Assembly (NCBI RefSeq): GCF_963422355.1
Contig: NC_085085.1
Span: forward strand, 16,397,588-16,461,587
Length of the DNA stretch: 64,000 nucleotides
Origin: Corticium candelabrum
Lineage: Eukaryota; Porifera; Homoscleromorpha; Homosclerophorida; Plakinidae
Direction: 5' to 3'
Position numbers and translations under genes: made by a program. Under the pieces are notes generated by a model. It saw only the letters and a list, made by a program, of their open reading frames with translations. It did not search any database and was not told the DNA's origin. This document shows positions 50,120 to 62,182 of the stretch, piece by piece. Numbering within the stretch: the stretch's first letter is position 1; the number at the start of each line of letters is the position of its first letter.

Positions 50120-51076
50120 CTATTCTGATATAGTTTGCTGTTGATCTGTGTCCATGTTAGTCTTGACACTAGCAACCAGCTTTACTTTCTTAAAATTAGG
50201 CACACTTGCACATCCATCTTCACTCTGTCTATGTCGTTTGCTCATTTTCCCCATTCCTACTGATCCACTATCCACATATCTGTATTGAACTCCTTTGTGC
50301 TCATCAGTCACATCATCTTTCTGTTGCTCCAACTTCCACAGTTCAGCTGACTTCAGATCAGTAACCATAGCAGCAGATACAACTCCTTTTGCTGTTGCAT
50401 TTCGTACCCGAGCATGGAGCAATGTAGCCCTACAATTGTCTAATATAGCTTTCCTGGCAACACCTTCATTTAATCCAAATAGTAATCCAAGATTGATGAT
50501 ATCATATGGTCCACGAAGTTTGATAGGTTTTGCAGCACCACTTGATATGATTATGTTTTTTCCCTTAGTTAAATTCACCAGATCACGAGCAGTTGAAATG
50601 ATGTGACGTCGAGCTGTTGAGTCTGCAATCATTGGACTATAAAGTATCTCAAAATGGATTCCTCTATCTGTGGCCTGTCTAACTTGCGGAGGTCTCAAGT
50701 AAAACGGCAGACGTTGAGTCATGTCTAGTGCTATAATATCAATGTCCAGCGAGCCACAGCACTGCCGAAATAGTTTGTCTGTTTGAGGTTGAACTGCTAC
50801 AAGATCGTAACTCTTGGCTGCATCTTGAGATAGCACCTGAATGTGGCTTTGCTCAGACAACACTGCAGTGAGTCTTGTGTACACGTTGAGACCATACTTA
50901 GACTCGCACATTTCATAATCTGTGAAGGGAGCAGAAGATATATGATTAACAAGGTCCACAGTCTGCGTTAGAACTGCTGTTCTATATCCAGAATTCTTCA
51001 GAGCGGTGAGCATTTTCTGTGTATGAAACGGACGATCTTCGTCGAAGTAGATGTTCTCGTCTGCAAATCCAGACAT
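50120..51076 (-). CDS. RPP30: RPP30, ribonuclease P/MRP subunit p30
   Basis: RPP30 is a conserved TIM-barrel-like protein subunit of nuclear RNase P and RNase MRP, which mature tRNA 5' ends and pre-rRNA. It is a single exon. The ATG at 51076 gives 318 residues starting MSGFADENIYFDED, which aligns with the usual RPP30 start; the frame stays open upstream without homology. Landmarks are KSYDLVAVQPQTDKLFRQCC, LDIDIIALDMTQRLPFYLRP, DRGIHFEILYSPMIADSTAR, KGKNIIISSGA and LRGPYDIINLGLLFGLNEGV. The C-terminal about 70 residues are Lys/Asp-rich and end with a basic patch (SKRHRQ, FKKVK) like a nuclear localisation signal. There are no introns. A pogo-like element sits 108 bp upstream and may form part of the promoter. 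Confidence 0.95.
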   Translation of the reverse strand: MSGFADENIYFDEDRPFHTQKMLTALKNSGYRTAVLTQTVDLVNHISSAPFTDYEMCESKYGLNVYTRLTAVLSEQSHIQVLSQDAAKSYDLVAVQPQTDKLFRQCCGSLDIDIIALDMTQRLPFYLRPPQVRQATDRGIHFEILYSPMIADSTARRHIISTARDLVNLTKGKNIIISSGAAKPIKLRGPYDIINLGLLFGLNEGVARKAILDNCRATLLHARVRNATAKGVVSAAMVTDLKSAELWKLEQQKDDVTDEHKGVQYRYVDSGSVGMGKMSKRHRQSEDGCASVPNFKKVKLVASVKTNMDTDQQQTISE

Positions 51077-51184
51077 TGCAAATAGCTGGGATAGAGCTTG
51101 AAACGTTTGGTCTTGGGGGCCCGGATGTTGCGTGCTCGCATGCGTGCGCCTAGCGTACAGTAACCATGAATGTAGATTTGTGTA

Positions 51185-51837
51185 CACTCAAACCTCCCTT
51201 ATCCGGGCAATATGGGACCGGGGAGTGCCCGTATTTCAGAATGTCCGGATAAAAGAAAGAGGTAACGCGCGTTAGCTTTGGAGTCCCAGACCACCTTAAT
51301 GTACATAACCAATGTACTGTACTCTAATTCTGTCTTGTACTAAGTGTCATTACGATAGGAAGATGCGTGTACACTCTTGTACTCCTCTTTCTAAGAAGAG
51401 CAAAATAACTGCCACAACAATTATGAAATGTTGAACTAAGGTTCAGTATGTGGGAAAAACGACCCAATTCTAGTAATAATTCTCCGCTTCTTAGCATATT
51501 CTTCTGGTGCTTCGGCAGCAAACACGTGGTCTTTGATTTTATCACGATGTTTCCACGCGTCCGCCACAGTAGACTTCGAAATTCCGAAGATTTCCGAGGC
51601 GTGTCTCTGTGACTGACCTTTGCTGATTTCATCAATGACCATAAGCTTCGTTTCAAGACTGATGCAGGCGCGCTTTCTTTTCTTCGAAGCCATACTCCCA
51701 CGCACTGGCGCCTGAACATACGGGAGTTTGTTGTTTACGCGGTGTGTAACATCGGAGCCCCAAGACATATATGCGCAGGTTTCCGAGGGTGCAAAGGTGC
51801 CCGGATCTCGGAGGTCCGGATAAGGGAGGTTTGAGTG
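51185..51837 (-). mobile_element. Pogo/Tigger-like DNA transposon, internally deleted
   Basis: Inverted ends are CACTCAAACCTCCCTTATCC and its mirror at 51818-51837, flanked by TA on both sides (51183-51184 and 51838-51839). A minus-strand frame (51693-51436, from MASKKRKR) encodes the N-terminal CENP-B/pogo-type helix-turn-helix, with ISLETKLMVIDEI and FGISKSTVADAWKHRDKI. The DDE catalytic domain is absent, so the copy cannot move on its own. It sits directly upstream of RPP30. Confidence 0.88.
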
Positions 51838-52039
51838 TATTTCATTTGCTTACTCAGGATGGATGTGGCAAAACACTCATGTTTTTTGCTTCGGTGCGAA
51901 AGAAAATATTATTAAATAGAATGCATTCTAGATGGGTGCTGTTTCAGATGTGACATGCAGTGAAATTAATTAAATAGTTAAAGCTAGATGTGATGAAGCT
52001 ACGGAATGGTTGCAAAACCACTGTATGTTTGTCGGGGGT

Positions 52040-53007
52040 GGAGAGAGGAAGGGGAGGGGAGAGAAGGGAGGGCAGAGGAGAGGAGGAGAGGCAGGGAGGG
52101 CAGGGGAGAGGAGGAGAGGCAGGGAGAGCAGGGGAGAGGAGGAGAGGCAGGGAGGCAAGGGGAGGGAGGAAGGAAGGGAAGGGGAGAGGATGGAGGGGGA
52201 GAGGAGTGAAGGGGGGAGAGGAGTGAAGGGGGGAGAGGAAGGAGGAGAGGAAGGAGGAGAGGGGAGAGGAGGGAGGAGAGGGGAGAGGAGGGAGGAGAGG
52301 GGAGAGGAGGGAGGAGAGGGGAGAGGAGAGAAGAGAGAAGGGAGGAGAGGGGGGAGGGGAGAGGGAGGGGAGAGGAGAGGAAGGAGGGGAGGGGAGAGGA
52401 GAGGGAGGGGAGAGAGAGGGAGGGGAGAGAGAGGGAGGGGAGAGAGAGGGAGGGGAGAGAGAGGGAGGGGAGAGAGAGGGAGGGGAGAGAGAGGGAGGGG
52501 AGAGAGAGGGAGGGGAGAGAGAGGGAGGGGAGAGAGAGGGAGGGGAGAGAGAGGGAGGGGAGAGAGAGGGAGGGGAGAGAGAGGGAGGGGAGAGAGAGGG
52601 AGGGGAGAGAGAGGGAGGGGAGAGAGAGGGAGGGGAGAGAGAGGGAGGGGAGAGAGAGGGAGGGGAGAGAGAGGGAGGGGAGAGAGAGGGAGGGGAGAGA
52701 GAGGGAGGGGAGAGAGAGGGAGGGGAGAGAGAGGGAGGGGAGAGAGAGGGAGGGGAGAGAGAGGGAGGGGAGAGAGAGGGAGGGGAGAGAGAGGGAGGGG
52801 AGAGAGAGGGAGGGGAGAGAGAGGGAGGGGAGAGAGAGGGAGGGGAGAGAGAGGGAGGGGAGAGAGAGGGAGGGGAGAGAGAGGGAGGGGAGAGAGAGGG
52901 AGGGGAGAGAGAGGGAGGGGAGAGAGAGGGAGGGGAGAGAGAGGGAGGGGAGAGAGAGGGAGGGGAGAGAGAGGGAGGGGAGAGAGAGGGAGGGGAGAGG
53001 GAGAGGA
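52040..53007. repeat. Homopurine satellite, 15-bp unit
   Basis: GA-rich repeat. The plus strand from 52225 to 53007 contains no pyrimidine at all (783 nt). From about 52395 to 52995 it is some 40 perfect copies of the 15-mer GGGAGGGGAGAGAGA; to the left are degenerate GGAGAGG units. The Arg-Gly-Glu open frame through it is an artefact. Confidence 0.97.
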
Positions 53008-53030
53008 CTTACTGCATCACAACTATTTAC
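53005..53030 (+). repeat. 26-bp direct repeat, left copy
   Basis: GGACTTACTGCATCACAACT (first 20 bases) adjoins the end of the purine satellite and recurs exactly at 53965-53990. Confidence 0.9.
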
Positions 53031-53492
53031 TTGGGATTAGTCTTTGTACACCAGGTATATCATAATTAATAATTAACTGCAGTGACATATTATAAAAAGT
53101 TTATAGTGGAATTAAGGATTTGAATTACGTGCAAGTAGCCTTAACAGCACATAATATATGAAGTCACAACTCAGTAGATCTGTCATATACACAAACAAAT
53201 TATACTACGGCATACACACAGTGGGATCTGAGCATCCATGTAGTCAGGTGAAGATCAATTGTATCTTACATGCACATTCCTGATTAACATTTGTTTAAAT
53301 GATTAATTCAAACCTAAAAACTTTAACGGTGCCTATAAACACAACCACATGCAGTTGTAACTGCAAAAGCTGCTAAAATAACAGGCCAACCTGTTGCTAG
53401 CAAGAGCTCAGCAACCAAAGCGACCGGCAAATGCAGCTGTAAAAGAATAATCTGTACATGGGAAATTGTAGAAACACAGTGCAATATTCTAG

Positions 53493-56400
53493 TTACTGTT
53501 CATCGGAAACATGATCGGGACTTAACTTGTGCCATTTGGTGAACTTTCGATTGGGCTCAGTCAACACTTTGTACCAATGTAGCAGCAACTCACCTTTAGC
53601 ATCTTTACCCATACGAATACCACCTACACACAGATGAGAACACCAAGAACTACAGCTGGAAATCGGAAAATGGAGTGATTGACAACAACCTATGTAATCA
53701 TTTCTCCCAAGATCATGGTCCCATACTGTGATTTCAAGAGACATTTTGGCAAGATCTTCTGCCTTCATTGTATAAGTGAATTCCTGTATGGAATATAGTG
53801 GTAGGTGAGGAAAAGCTATGACTGACTACTTGCCTACTTTATTGAATTTGGGATTGAGTGTTTTCTTGATAACATTAGTCTTGCGTTTGGTCTTCTTGTG
53901 TGGATCTGGATGTAGGTAACTGAAATCAGAAGATTCTGTTCAACAAATGTGTTGTAGACAAGCAGGACTTACTGCATCACAACTATTTACATGTATTCTA
54001 ATTTGCTTGTTTTCACTTTTCATCATGCAATAGTCTTTACGGCAGTATGACGGACAGACAACAACAGAAGAATAATTCATCATTAAACACTCAGAATTGT
54101 TGAGCATACCATTTTACAAATGGATCAGAAAGCCCATTGCTGTCCATTGGAGCAAGTCCAGCAGCTTGCAGTATTCCCACCACCAACCGCTTCTGATCAG
54201 ACAAATACTCAAGTGCCACCTGAATAACTCCCCTGTCATCCTTCTCCATTTTCTACAGAGGCCATTCTGTGTCATCAACCGTGGTTATCACACAAACAAA
54301 CACTTACAGTATCAGGCTGCAGCTAAAATTGAACACACATGTAAACTGACAATGGCAAGCAGGTAACAAGAACATGCTCACCAGAGGTAGTTTTTCTAAG
54401 ACACGATCCATTCTTTCCTCTTTGTTAGGTGTTACTTTCTTCAATGAAAGTCGTGTCTCACCAATATAGACTTCATTACCCAAACGACCAGCATGCATAA
54501 CACACAGCCTACGTGTAACTGTAGTAGAAGCAATACACGTCAAATTACAATACACAGAATACCTCAAAGTCTTCTGCTTTATATCAGATTCCAAAATGCC
54601 TGGGTATGTGATCAACTGCTGAAAACTAGGAGTTGCTGTCTTTTGGACTACGTTACTTGTCATCAGCCGAGCCTGCAGTAAGAACTTCTTTAGTCTCTCA
54701 TGATGAAGAGGATGACGAAGACAACAGTGATCACGCCGTAATTATGACGATCCAACGTGACAGATCAGTTACTAACCTTTGTGGATGATGGAAGAAGATC
54801 CAACTTCACAAAAGGATTCAACGGCCCATAATGATCTGGAATAGCAAGTGACTACACATAAAAAGCAATCAACAGCAACCAAGGTTATGTAATACATAGA
54901 AAGACAAAGACAATCATACCCTGCACTTGTCTAACTCCAAACGAATCTCACATGAGTCGGTGTCATACAGAATAGAAAAATGAATTGTCCCTTGCCCTGT
55001 GAAAGAGACAAAAATCAGATTTAAATTCGACACCAAACAAACTAAAATACACAAAACTGTCAGTCTCAAATTTTCTGAAAACAAAGTTCATGCAGCTACG
55101 GCTGTCACTATAAAATGTAGCTTCATTATTTATCAATACTACTGCAGTAATTCACACCCTGTTGCCTTATTCCAAATACTTCTCCTGGTTTTTGCCAAGA
55201 TACTCAAGGTTTGTATGCCAGAATTTTTGATAAATGTTTGCTTAGTAACTAGGTTAGGAGAATCAACTATTATTTCCAAACTACTCTCATTACAATATTT
55301 TGATTGAAATCAGGATAAGACCACTAGCTGCCAATGTCTACTGTTACAATGATTTGCCAACTTTTCTGTTGGACCCCTAATTCCACCTCTCAAAACCAGC
55401 AACAAATGTATCCACACTGGTATGTACCTACAAATATGCAATTGAACTTTATAGTGTACTTAGCTGGGTGGATTACACTACAATTGTAGTTGACTCCATG
55501 TTCAGTATATTATGTCATGCATGCACTGATTTGCAGAGCAGACAATACAAACAATAAAGTTAATTTTTTGTTACCTGATGCTAAATCCATCCCGTGAGAT
55601 CTCACGCTGTCAGTTGATTTGTGATGTTGATGTGTTTGACCCATCTCCTGCAATAATTCATCCACATCCTCCTCTTCTTCCTCTTCAACACCAATGACCT
55701 CATTATTCAATTCATTCCCATACTTTATTCTTTTCTTTCTTCCAAAAGGTTTGTCTCTGCTTCCTTTCAAAACCTTTTCTGGACTGGAAGAGACAGGTTT
55801 AACATTGGTTGATTCCAGCAATGAGTGTGCAATTAATTCTCTTTCTTCACTTGGTTCTCTACCTAAACTGAAACGTCGAGCCTGTTGTGCTGCTTGAACC
55901 AATGCAGTAGTTGCAATGCGATGTGACAATGACTGTGATGCTATGCTGTTGACTCCATCATTGCTAACGACTTCCTGCTGGGACACTGTAGAGCATTTCC
56001 TAGGTGTGGTAACACCCAGATCACTTTCATCATTTGGGCTCTTATTCCTACTTGGTGAAAAAGATTCGCTGGGATTGGATGCATGAGAAGGGCTCAGAGA
56101 GCTGCTGCTGTAGTCTCCTTTCCTTAATAATTCAATAGACATGCCTTCACCTAGAGCCAAAACTTGTGAATCATAACTTTGATCAAAGTCACTTGAAAGA
56201 TGATATGGATGCACTGCAAATTCTACAAAGTTAAAACAATATGTTCAACAAAAGTTATGACTGCAAGATATGAACAGCATAAACGTTCATTATGTAAGTA
56301 TCAAGCACTGATTACTGAGCATTAGATCACATATGCCCATGCACTGCACAAGACCTCAGTTTTGCTACGTAATGGAGCAATCTTGTCCATCCCCAGCTAC

Positions 56401-58612
56401 CATCCATACTGCTTGGTGCTAAGTACATTTCTTGATACTTTGATATATTGACATGAAAACCAAACCGACCAAAACAGTATTGAACACGTGACACTTGAGC
56501 ATGCACTGTTCTCATTGCACTGCCTACAAGCTCACGAGGTAAAAAATGACACTAAAACAAATGAAGGGAATACCAAAGCAAATGTGAAACAGATGCTGGA
56601 CTATATGCCCTGTTAACACCTGCAGAGTGGCCTTATAATGTACTTGTAGCATGTATGAACCTATATTTCTTCAGCAGCCACATTATTGCACACATGCACA
56701 TCAACAACTTTATATATTTTTTATCAAACCCAAAATTGGACGGGAAATTCAAGCATCAAGAAATTTGATTGGTATAGCTTTTAAGTGTAAAATTCTTATC
56801 TAACTGCAGTCACTAGTTTGGATTCTACACCTAGCAATTAAATATCAATTTTTTGTTAATTTTTTGAATTCTAACTAACTTACTGACCATCATTATGTAA
56901 GTGTGACTGAACTAGCAAGATAAGCCAGCTACAGCACTCGCAGAGCTATGTCATGTGAAGATAGAACAAAGCCACATGCCAGTGACTATATCAGCATTTC
57001 CATAACACTACAGTAACTTCACAAGCTACTAAAGAAAGCATTTAACTGCCAAACATAAACCAAACACTTTTCCTTTAGCTGTAATATAACATCCATAGAG
57101 TTACTATGTACAGCAACTTCAGCATATTAGAATCACAACCAACCTAGCAAACTTACTGCTTGCTCTCAATAAAGACAGTAACTGAATTCAAACTACAGCT
57201 ACACAAGTAATTTATCACGACGTTGTTTATAGCCTTAAGACAGCTCAGCCTCACACCAATAATTGGACCTTGCCTCAGGGGTCAATTGCTGATCTCCTTG
57301 CAGCAATGCTAAAAATCTTTTCAGTCCTACAGTCAATAATTGCCACAAATACAGCTACCCATGTAATAATAATATAATAATAAATTCTTTGCACCACTGG
57401 TGCACTTCCCTCTAGATGACACAAACTATATTAGAGAAGAAGAAAAAAGACACCAGGAAAACTTACTGATGACCTTCTGTAGGTCATCATATGTAACTGC
57501 AAACATGTCTTTGCTACTATCTGATTGTCCTGTATATATCAACAATGACATACATGTCTCACAAGACGATGCCTTGATTCTGTTGCCCTTCAGGATATAC
57601 ACAGTCTGCTCCCTCTTTGCTTTTCAGATGCTTCAATGAACCAATTGTGGTCACTCCAATTACTACTTTAGCATACTTTAGAATACTGCATATGTTATAA
57701 AGATACACCCTTAATTAATTAAAGTGTAGTAAATAATTATGATGTACTCTGAAAAGGCCTGTTAGCTGTTATGCGTAACTTTTTGTCTATTCAGATCTCT
57801 AATAACAAATCAGCATCTCATTTAGTCTTACCCATTTGATACAAAAGCCCTACATCCATTTTAGAGCATTCAATTAGTGAAACGTACATAAAGCATTGGA
57901 TTACTAAACCAACCAAACCATAAAGCTCTGATCAGCAATTTAATGGTACAATAACATTGTAATACCATCATTGCTCCAAGACTTAACGATGCGATCAGGA
58001 GTAGGGCTCTGTCAACAAATGAAACAAGTTGTTAGTGTACACTGTCATGTTTGAACATATGCTTTTCTGACTGAGGTGTGTGACATTCCCTTTTGAGTTG
58101 GTTTTGAATGTCGTGGCATCATCTTGTAGAACCATGCACCTGTTTTCTTCCATACCTATTGACAAGCAACAAGCACTGGGAACAATGTGCTGACACACAT
58201 AACAGATTACATTGTTACTTCACGCTCTTCCAAACAAACTTTACATAAAACGAAGTTTTCAGAGTCATCATCTGAAGATGTCTTGGCACTACAACTTTGA
58301 CAAACTCCCTACACAGGTTCTATTATTACAAACAGTACATATACATTGCTTGCGTCAACAGATATACCAACAGATGATCTTTCACACTATTATGAACTAG
58401 TCATTTCACAATGACATTCTTTGTGAGAGTGTCGTAACAAACAAACTAGCAAGCAGACAAACATAAGTATAAAATTTCATACCTTCTTGCAACCTGCACA
58501 GACTGTTGATGTACGTGGAAAGATCCGGACTCGTTCTCCACACACAGCACATTTAGATGATCCATCAAAGCATGCAGCCTTCTTCAGTTGTTCTAACCGT
58601 ACAACCAAGCGA
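53493..58612 (-). CDS. RPH3A: Rabphilin-like Rab effector (FYVE-type finger, C2A, C2B), 5' incomplete
   Basis: Rabphilin binds GTP-loaded Rab3/Rab27 on secretory vesicles and links them to membranes through two C2 domains. Fourteen exons are visible: 58612-58483, 58308-58219, 58155-58072, 58008-57966, 57529-57467, 56213-55575, 54996-54920, 54851-54777, 54672-54563, 54508-54382, 54252-54110, 53919-53838, 53783-53690, 53623-53493 (about 628 residues). The Rab-binding zinc finger has four CxxC pairs (CAVC, CAGC, CQSC, CKVC), followed by REVWKKTGAWFY, the counterpart of rabphilin SGAWFF. A long Ser-rich linker has an acidic run (VEEEEEEDVDE). C2A and C2B follow, ending KFTKWHKL. C2B keeps its calcium-binding Asp residues (PMDSNGLSDPF, WDHD). 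C2A has lost several (LNPF for DPY; MHAGR where DEDKF is usual). The first exon starts mid-codon, so the start codon and N-terminal helix lie upstream and were not found. Confidence 0.9.
53965..53990 (+). repeat. 26-bp direct repeat, right copy
   Basis: Exact repeat of 53005-53030. It lies in the rabphilin intron just upstream (in gene sense) of the exon at 53919-53838. Confidence 0.9.
56214..57466. other. Rabphilin intron, no further features seen
   Basis: 1.25-kb intron between the 63-bp exon and the large linker exon. It is AT-rich with short open frames only. Confidence 0.6.
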
Positions 58613-59329
58613 CTGGAAGAAACAATTAGTTGCATCACTAAACAAACTAACACACAATTGGTCAGTCAGACAGTAACTCAGTCAGCCATTCAAGGTGCTG
58701 TTCATTAGAATTGATGTAGAACTACTATTGGTGCATAGTTTTAACTTGTAGTTTGCTGTGACAGTGATACTGACTTGAACTGTCATGGATAATACTTTTA
58801 ACCTGTACTGTTCTGTACGTAAGTTCAAGTCTAATAAGTAAAGACAGTAACTCAGTGAGACAAGCAAAATGGTCTGCCAGAGATTTCAACAAAGAGACAA
58901 ACCTTAAAGGTGTGATCTTATCTTACTGACAGAAATCTAGTAAACTATTCTAAGATGCCACTTAGGCTGTGCTGCACTTGTTGCTCTTTAAACATGTTTA
59001 ACATTAAACATGTTTAAACTCTAATCGTCTCGAGAACAATCAGAGACACAAGTTTCTGTCTTTGCCGAAATCACTCTCTCTCTCTCTTATTTGAAAAAAT
59101 CTTCAACGTAGATACAGAATATGATCTAGAACCATCAAGTCAGTCGCTAAGCAAACTACCATATGCTATGTAGACACAAATACAACCTCTTACTCTACAT
59201 CAACACTAACACGCAAGAATGAAACTAATTTACGTAAAATCGATACTGTAATGTCTTGCTTCAATATTGTTTATCGAATTAGGATCTATTGGAGTCTGTC
59301 CTATAATTGCTGCAACCTTGTTATGTATC

Positions 59330-61840
59330 ATATCTGCATTTCCTTTCTGAAGGCAGACTGCCAATCGACGACACCAATAGTTTGCAAAGTCACCGTAAGG
59401 TAAGACATGTCCAGTGCTGCTGGCGCAAGACTGGCAGCCTCCTTCAAAGTGTTAACACTCTCAGCACCCCAACAGCCAAACACTTCCAATGCAAAAGGTC
59501 AGAACAAGTGTCCTAGGTCTATTGCTGCAGACAAACACTTGGTATTCTTTGAGCGCTCTTTTGAAGATGCAGCATACCCTGATATCGTTTTGCTCGATCC
59601 GATGTTATGCAGTGCCCAGGGATGAGTAACTGTCATGTCCAACAGTAACTTTTTGCCTTGATTATAATCATAGACAGCGACATCTGGACGCTTCTTTCCT
59701 AGGAATTGATTTTGTAGCTCCTTCTTACACCGAAAGCCTAAAGACCTGAACATGTCGTATAAACTGTCCGATAAATGGTCATGGCGGTGTATAGGGCCTC
59801 CTCCCCATTTACAAGTCAAGAGATGGTAGCCATAGAGATCAACTGAATTGCCGCAATTGGGCGTGCATTTTTGGATGTTGCTCAAGGCTGGCAAGGGTGC
59901 ACCAAGTCGCATAAGTGCTGCAGTGCGAAACTGTGCACTGCTCAGTGTGAAGTGCTGCGTGCTTGGAATCGCCTCCAACCAACTACCTGCATTGGGACCT
60001 GATGAACTGATCAACCTTGCTTTTTCTTTATCTGTAGAACACACTTCAAGATACTGTTGAAATGAGCTCTTATTTTTGACTAACTGCAGCCGACGTTGCA
60101 ATTTTTTTGGATGATCTGGAAGACTTGAGATAGAAGGGATTATTTCCTTTAGTGACTGACTGTCGTTGTGTAGATCATGCAGGGATGAATTCAAATGAGT
60201 AGAAATCGAATAGTTTGAAGACTGCAAATCATCAATCACGTAGGAACACATGGGCCTCACATAATCGTCATGAACAGGTAGATGGCTCAAACTGTTTGCC
60301 CAAGCTCCTAAAAATGCAGAAGGAGCTGTATCTCTTGCTGATGTGAGACCAAAACCTCCGTTCTTTATTGACAATCGGACCTGCTGCTTTTGTGTATCTG
60401 TACATTTGACGCCGATAATTTCTTCAAACGTAGTAACAATGTTGTCATCGTGTTGTACACAAGCGACATCTACTAGGCAAGGAGGGACCATATGAAGAAG
60501 ATTCATGATCTTAGGCACACCACACTACCTTAGCAGGAGAACTCCTATCTGGGCATCCTGCAGTAGAGACAGTTTAGACAAAAGAGGGTTTAATTTTTCA
60601 ACCTTGCCATGACAGACATCCTTCACAAAGGTATCGGATCCAACTGGAGTACCCAACAGCTCGAATCCATCCTTCATTTCGCGTATTGGTAGCTGACATC
60701 TGCTGATACCAAGTGGTGAATAGATTTCACACTTCTCTTCTCTTAATTCTAGACCAATATTAGACATATGTCCTTTCAGTTTCCAGTACGTGTCGGTTAC
60801 ATCACTGATTGGTCCTAGGATAGTAATGTCGTCAAGATAAGAAGGTGTCAAAACTGATTGGAACTCGCGTCTTACTTGGACCAACATTGGATGAATAGCA
60901 AGACTGAATAGAAAGGGGCCCAGGGGGTCTTCTTGTTGAATGCCTTCTTTTGAAGCAATGGTGTATGGCTTCCCATCAAGCGTTGTTGTCAATGGCACTG
61001 AGTCACCAGCTTTTACTTTGTTCCTAACAGCAGACACCAAATTAGCTGGAAGATTATTTTCCATCTCATTGGGACGATCTAATGATTTGGCTGTCTGTGA
61101 TTTTGGCGCTGTTGATTCATACAATTCAGACCATTTTTCATTTTTGAATAGCTTAAAACGTCGTTCCAATTCCTTGTTTCCCGACTTCCCTCCTCTGTGG
61201 ATTGGTTAAAGAAGAAATCTGGGGATCAAGAAAGAGTTTCCAAGCAGCTTCATCAGTCTTGTTGTCTAATATTCTTGACATGGCCATAACACAGCATTCT
61301 CGAAAAACATCTTGGTAACGTGGAGTAACGTTTTTTTACAGAAACAATGATTGATTTTGTAATACACTCAGTATCTAAGGAGTACAGGATTTCACGGTTG
61401 CTATATGTGTCTAGCCTCAGGAACAGACACTCCGCTTGAATCACATGACGGATAACCAATGAACGAATGGTGATCAATTTGAATTGGAATATCGTATTTA
61501 CCAACCGTCTCCTTAGCTTCGATGTCGACCGAACGATTGACAAGCATGGGTAAGAACGCTGATGTTGTTGAAATTGTTTCCTCGCTTCTTGTTTTCTCAT
61601 TACGCATCGTCTCATGTGTCAATCCAGCGAACAACTCACAAACGGTTTTTGGCAATAGACACAATGTTCCAACGAGTGACTAATGAGAAAAGCACTGGGG
61701 ATGTCATCAAGAGTGTGGTTGCTTCGGATATGATCAAATACGCAATATCTGCTACCGCAGTTGTAACGACCAACAGTGCAGTTAGCCACTGGACAAGCGA
61801 TTTCGAATTCAGATGAAGCCATCTCCACACCAGAGGACAT
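59330..61840 (-). pseudogene. Decayed LINE with restriction-like endonuclease, copy 1
   Basis: Minus-strand remnant of a non-LTR retrotransposon. Its 5' part (61840-61619) has a C2H2-like finger (CVFDHIRSNH) and a CVYC pair. A reverse transcriptase fragment (61169-60525) keeps motif B (GIQQEDPLGPFLFSLAI) and motif C (YLDD), but the earlier motifs including the first catalytic Asp are missing, so it is internally deleted. The C-terminal part (60518-59499) has a zinc knuckle C-X3-C-X9-H-X3-C (CTPNC...YHLLTC), then KRPDV and LLLDMTV, giving PD-X14-D. That is the restriction-like endonuclease signature of R2/R4/NeSL-type LINEs. In-frame stops (TAG at 60525, TGA at 59499) and frameshifts break it. 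Homology resumes after the second stop (FALEVFG). Confidence 0.85.
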
Positions 61841-61930
61841 TTCGAAATTGAATCAGATGTTACCATCATGACTATCGAGTATCTGGCTGACAGAACGACT
61901 AAATCACAACCACAGTCCATATCCGGGATA

Positions 61931-61989
61931 TCTCCTCTCTCTCCCTCTCTCTCTCTCCCTCCCTCCCTCCCTCTCTCTCTCTCTCTCTC
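61931..61989. repeat. CT-rich simple repeat
   Basis: CT and CCCT repeats of about 59 bp between the two LINE remnants. Confidence 0.95.
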
Positions 61990-62182
61990 AGCATACATAT
62001 AGGCTAAAGTGAAATAACTACAGGTAAGCAAACTACGATAACTCTAGGTTCTAATTACAAGAAAACAAACAGAAAAATCTACATAAAGTCTACGCCAAAA
62101 TGGCAAACAGTAACTGTATTACAAGTGTTTGGCCTTGATGGCTGCTGTCTTCCGATGATGGTATTGACCTTGTTGGACAGGA

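Noticed and set aside
52010-53065. 351-codon Arg-Gly-Glu-rich frame
   Set aside because: It is the translation of the 15-bp purine satellite; the unit is a multiple of three, so the frame stays open by construction.
54512-54541. Alternative acceptor at 54518 for the C2A exon
   Set aside because: It would create an in-frame stop after the previous exon; the acceptor giving 54508 restores KTLR followed by LCVMHAGRLGNE, in line with the C2 fold.
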